Source: Candidatus Brocadia sp. (GTDB lineage Bacteria > Planctomycetota > Brocadiia > Brocadiales > Brocadiaceae). From it: DNA of 12,466 nt. Made by a program: the position numbers and the translations under genes. Numbering within the stretch: position 1 is the stretch's first letter; the number at the start of each line of letters is the position of its first letter. The stretch covers positions 1-12,466 of the forward strand of contig JAUQXU010000191.1 in assembly GCA_030837935.1 (NCBI GenBank), given 5' to 3'. The notes beneath the pieces are model-generated. The model was not told the DNA's origin and did no database searches. It saw nothing but the letters and a program-made list of their open reading frames with translations. Positions 11,356-12,466 of the stretch are shown here, in pieces.

Positions 11356-12466
11356 CTATTTTGATACTCTATCTTCAATGGTCTTTAAACGTCGCAACTT
11401 CTCTGCCTCATCCTGGATACGCGTCAGATTCCCCGTCGTTTTGGCAGTGCCCCACCACCAGCTGATGTCCTGCTGTGCATGAGCGGTGCCTTTATATCCC
11501 TGCAGGTGGTTCCAGAACCACATCTCCACATACTCTTGTTCTATCCCGCTGGGATTCCCGGCATTCTGGGTAAATATGGCGTAGGCGCCAAGGATAGGAC
11601 CAATAACCGGTAAGTGACCGCTGGTCTTTTTGAAAAGGCTATAAACTTCAGGACCCAATTCCTTAGGTCCAAGCAGTTTAATTATTAAATCGCTTAAGGG
11701 AAAAGGCGGTCGTTCTTCGGGAAACGGCTTGACCAGGTCTTCGGCGAAGAGTTCTTCTACAATGAGTTGAGCCGCATCGATACGCTTCCATGATTCAAAC
11801 ATGTATTGATCCAGGGAATCAAGCCACATACTGGGAAATCTGCTGCTGTGGCATTTCGTACAGAGCTCCACCCAGTAACGACGTTTCGTCTTGCTTTCCG
11901 CAGAGTAAATTTCAAGCTTCTTGTCCATGGGCGGCATCTTTATGCCATAAGGGAAATCCTTGATTCCCGATTTAAACTCGACTTCCGCGGGCGGAATAAC
12001 ACCCATACGCCATATACCTTTCGTCTCTACGTTCATCTCCCATTGGCCATTTCCAACATACATATGGCAATACTGACACGTTGGCGCAGGATAATCAACG
12101 CCCGGAATAACCTCAGAGAGTTTCTTGTCCCAATTCCACTTCTCTCCGGAGATAGTATACATAATCCCCCACCGGGAATGTTCATAACTTTCCCAATCAG
12201 GGTGGTCTGGTCCCATATGACATCCAGAGCACACCTCCGGACGGCGGGCCTCGGCAACAGAAAAGAGATGCTTACCATGACAATCGTCACACGAAGACAT
12301 ATTCTGATGACACTGGTCACACCCGATCATAGAATATCGCTCACCGCGCCGGTAATTTTCCACATACCAGGGGACCGACACCGTAGCCTCCCAACTCTGG
12401 GGATGACTTGGCCTGCCGTGATCTCTCCCCTTTGCAAACTCTTCCGCCTGTCGTGGATGGCACGTA
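11356..12466 (-). CDS. HAO-like multihaem cytochrome c (5' end outside window)
   Basis: The frame is open through the right edge; its first visible codons read TCHPRQAEEFAKGRDHG, where TCH is the end of a CxxCH haem motif. An apparent GTG start at 12381 is internal and not a real start. Five complete motifs follow: CDQCH, CDDCH, CSGCH, CQYCH and CTKCH. With the partial motif this makes six, consistent with the C-terminal part of an octahaem hydroxylamine oxidoreductase-like protein. Other family-like features are HSRWG after the CSGCH motif and a C-terminal block containing YVEMW, GYKGTAH and DISWWWG. Such proteins act outside the cytoplasmic membrane (in anammox bacteria, in the anammoxosome) in oxidation of hydroxylamine or hydrazine or in nitrite/NO reduction. 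Where I expect a DYxxWHG-like segment with the haem-crosslinking Tyr, this protein has DISWWWG, which hints at a reductive member. No C-terminal membrane anchor is seen. Confidence 0.85.
   Translation of the reverse strand, partial: TCHPRQAEEFAKGRDHGRPSHPQSWEATVSVPWYVENYRRGERYSMIGCDQCHQNMSSCDDCHGKHLFSVAEARRPEVCSGCHMGPDHPDWESYEHSRWGIMYTISGEKWNWDKKLSEVIPGVDYPAPTCQYCHMYVGNGQWEMNVETKGIWRMGVIPPAEVEFKSGIKDFPYGIKMPPMDKKLEIYSAESKTKRRYWVELCTKCHSSRFPSMWLDSLDQYMFESWKRIDAAQLIVEELFAEDLVKPFPEERPPFPLSDLIIKLLGPKELGPEVYSLFKKTSGHLPVIGPILGAYAIFTQNAGNPSGIEQEYVEMWFWNHLQGYKGTAHAQQDISWWWGTAKTTGNLTRIQDEAEKLRRLKTIEDRVSK

Noticed and set aside
12379..12381. GTG start at 12381 as the true start of the HAO-like gene
   Set aside because: The frame continues to the window edge and encodes TCH, the end of another haem motif, so the gene is truncated by the window rather than starting there.

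Overview
The window most likely comes from an anaerobic ammonium-oxidising planctomycete (order Brocadiales, the Kuenenia/Brocadia/Jettenia group). The main reason is a hydroxylamine-oxidoreductase-like (HAO-like) multihaem cytochrome c entering at the right edge, plus a second large multihaem cytochrome c, several exported proteins, ferredoxin-linked 2-oxoacid metabolism and moderate GC. The taxonomic call is inference from gene content; no marker gene is present. No rRNA, tRNA, CRISPR array, transposase or phage gene is visible.

Layout. (1) 1-2177, minus strand: a probable operon reading a GNAT acetyltransferase / 2-oxoacid:ferredoxin oxidoreductase gamma-subunit fusion, then class I fumarase alpha (23-bp overlap), then fumarase beta, of which only the first 28 codons lie in the window. 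A palindromic dispersed repeat sits between alpha and beta. (2) 2178-4899, minus strand: a DUF2325 gene followed by an exported five-CxxCH cytochrome that has an N-terminal carboxypeptidase-regulatory-like region. (3) 5204-7676, plus strand: two exported repeat proteins, one with seven TPRs and one with eight units of about 55 residues predicted to form a beta-propeller. (4) 7731-8525, minus strand: an exported transglutaminase-like cysteine protein. (5) 8526-9039: a 514-bp divergent intergenic region with candidate promoters in both directions. (6) 9040-10522, plus strand: an aquaporin, a strong intrinsic terminator, and endonuclease III. (7) 10579-12466, minus strand: the HAO-like cytochrome (5' end outside the window), a second DUF2325 gene and a small zinc-ribbon protein.

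The most coherent regulatory signal is the pair of DUF2325 paralogues (89 of 105 residues identical). Each has a TTGACA-N16-TATRRT-type promoter, a strong Shine-Dalgarno, and a Fur-box-like palindrome (core TGAGACTCAWTCTCW) between promoter and start codon. The second copy carries a perfect 13-bp inverted repeat that overlaps its -10 box. Each gene lies beside a haem-rich cytochrome gene, which suggests iron- or redox-responsive control in a lineage with very high haem-iron demand. The other most unusual item is the GNAT/OFOR-gamma fusion with a four-cysteine cluster, embedded in a TCA-cycle operon.
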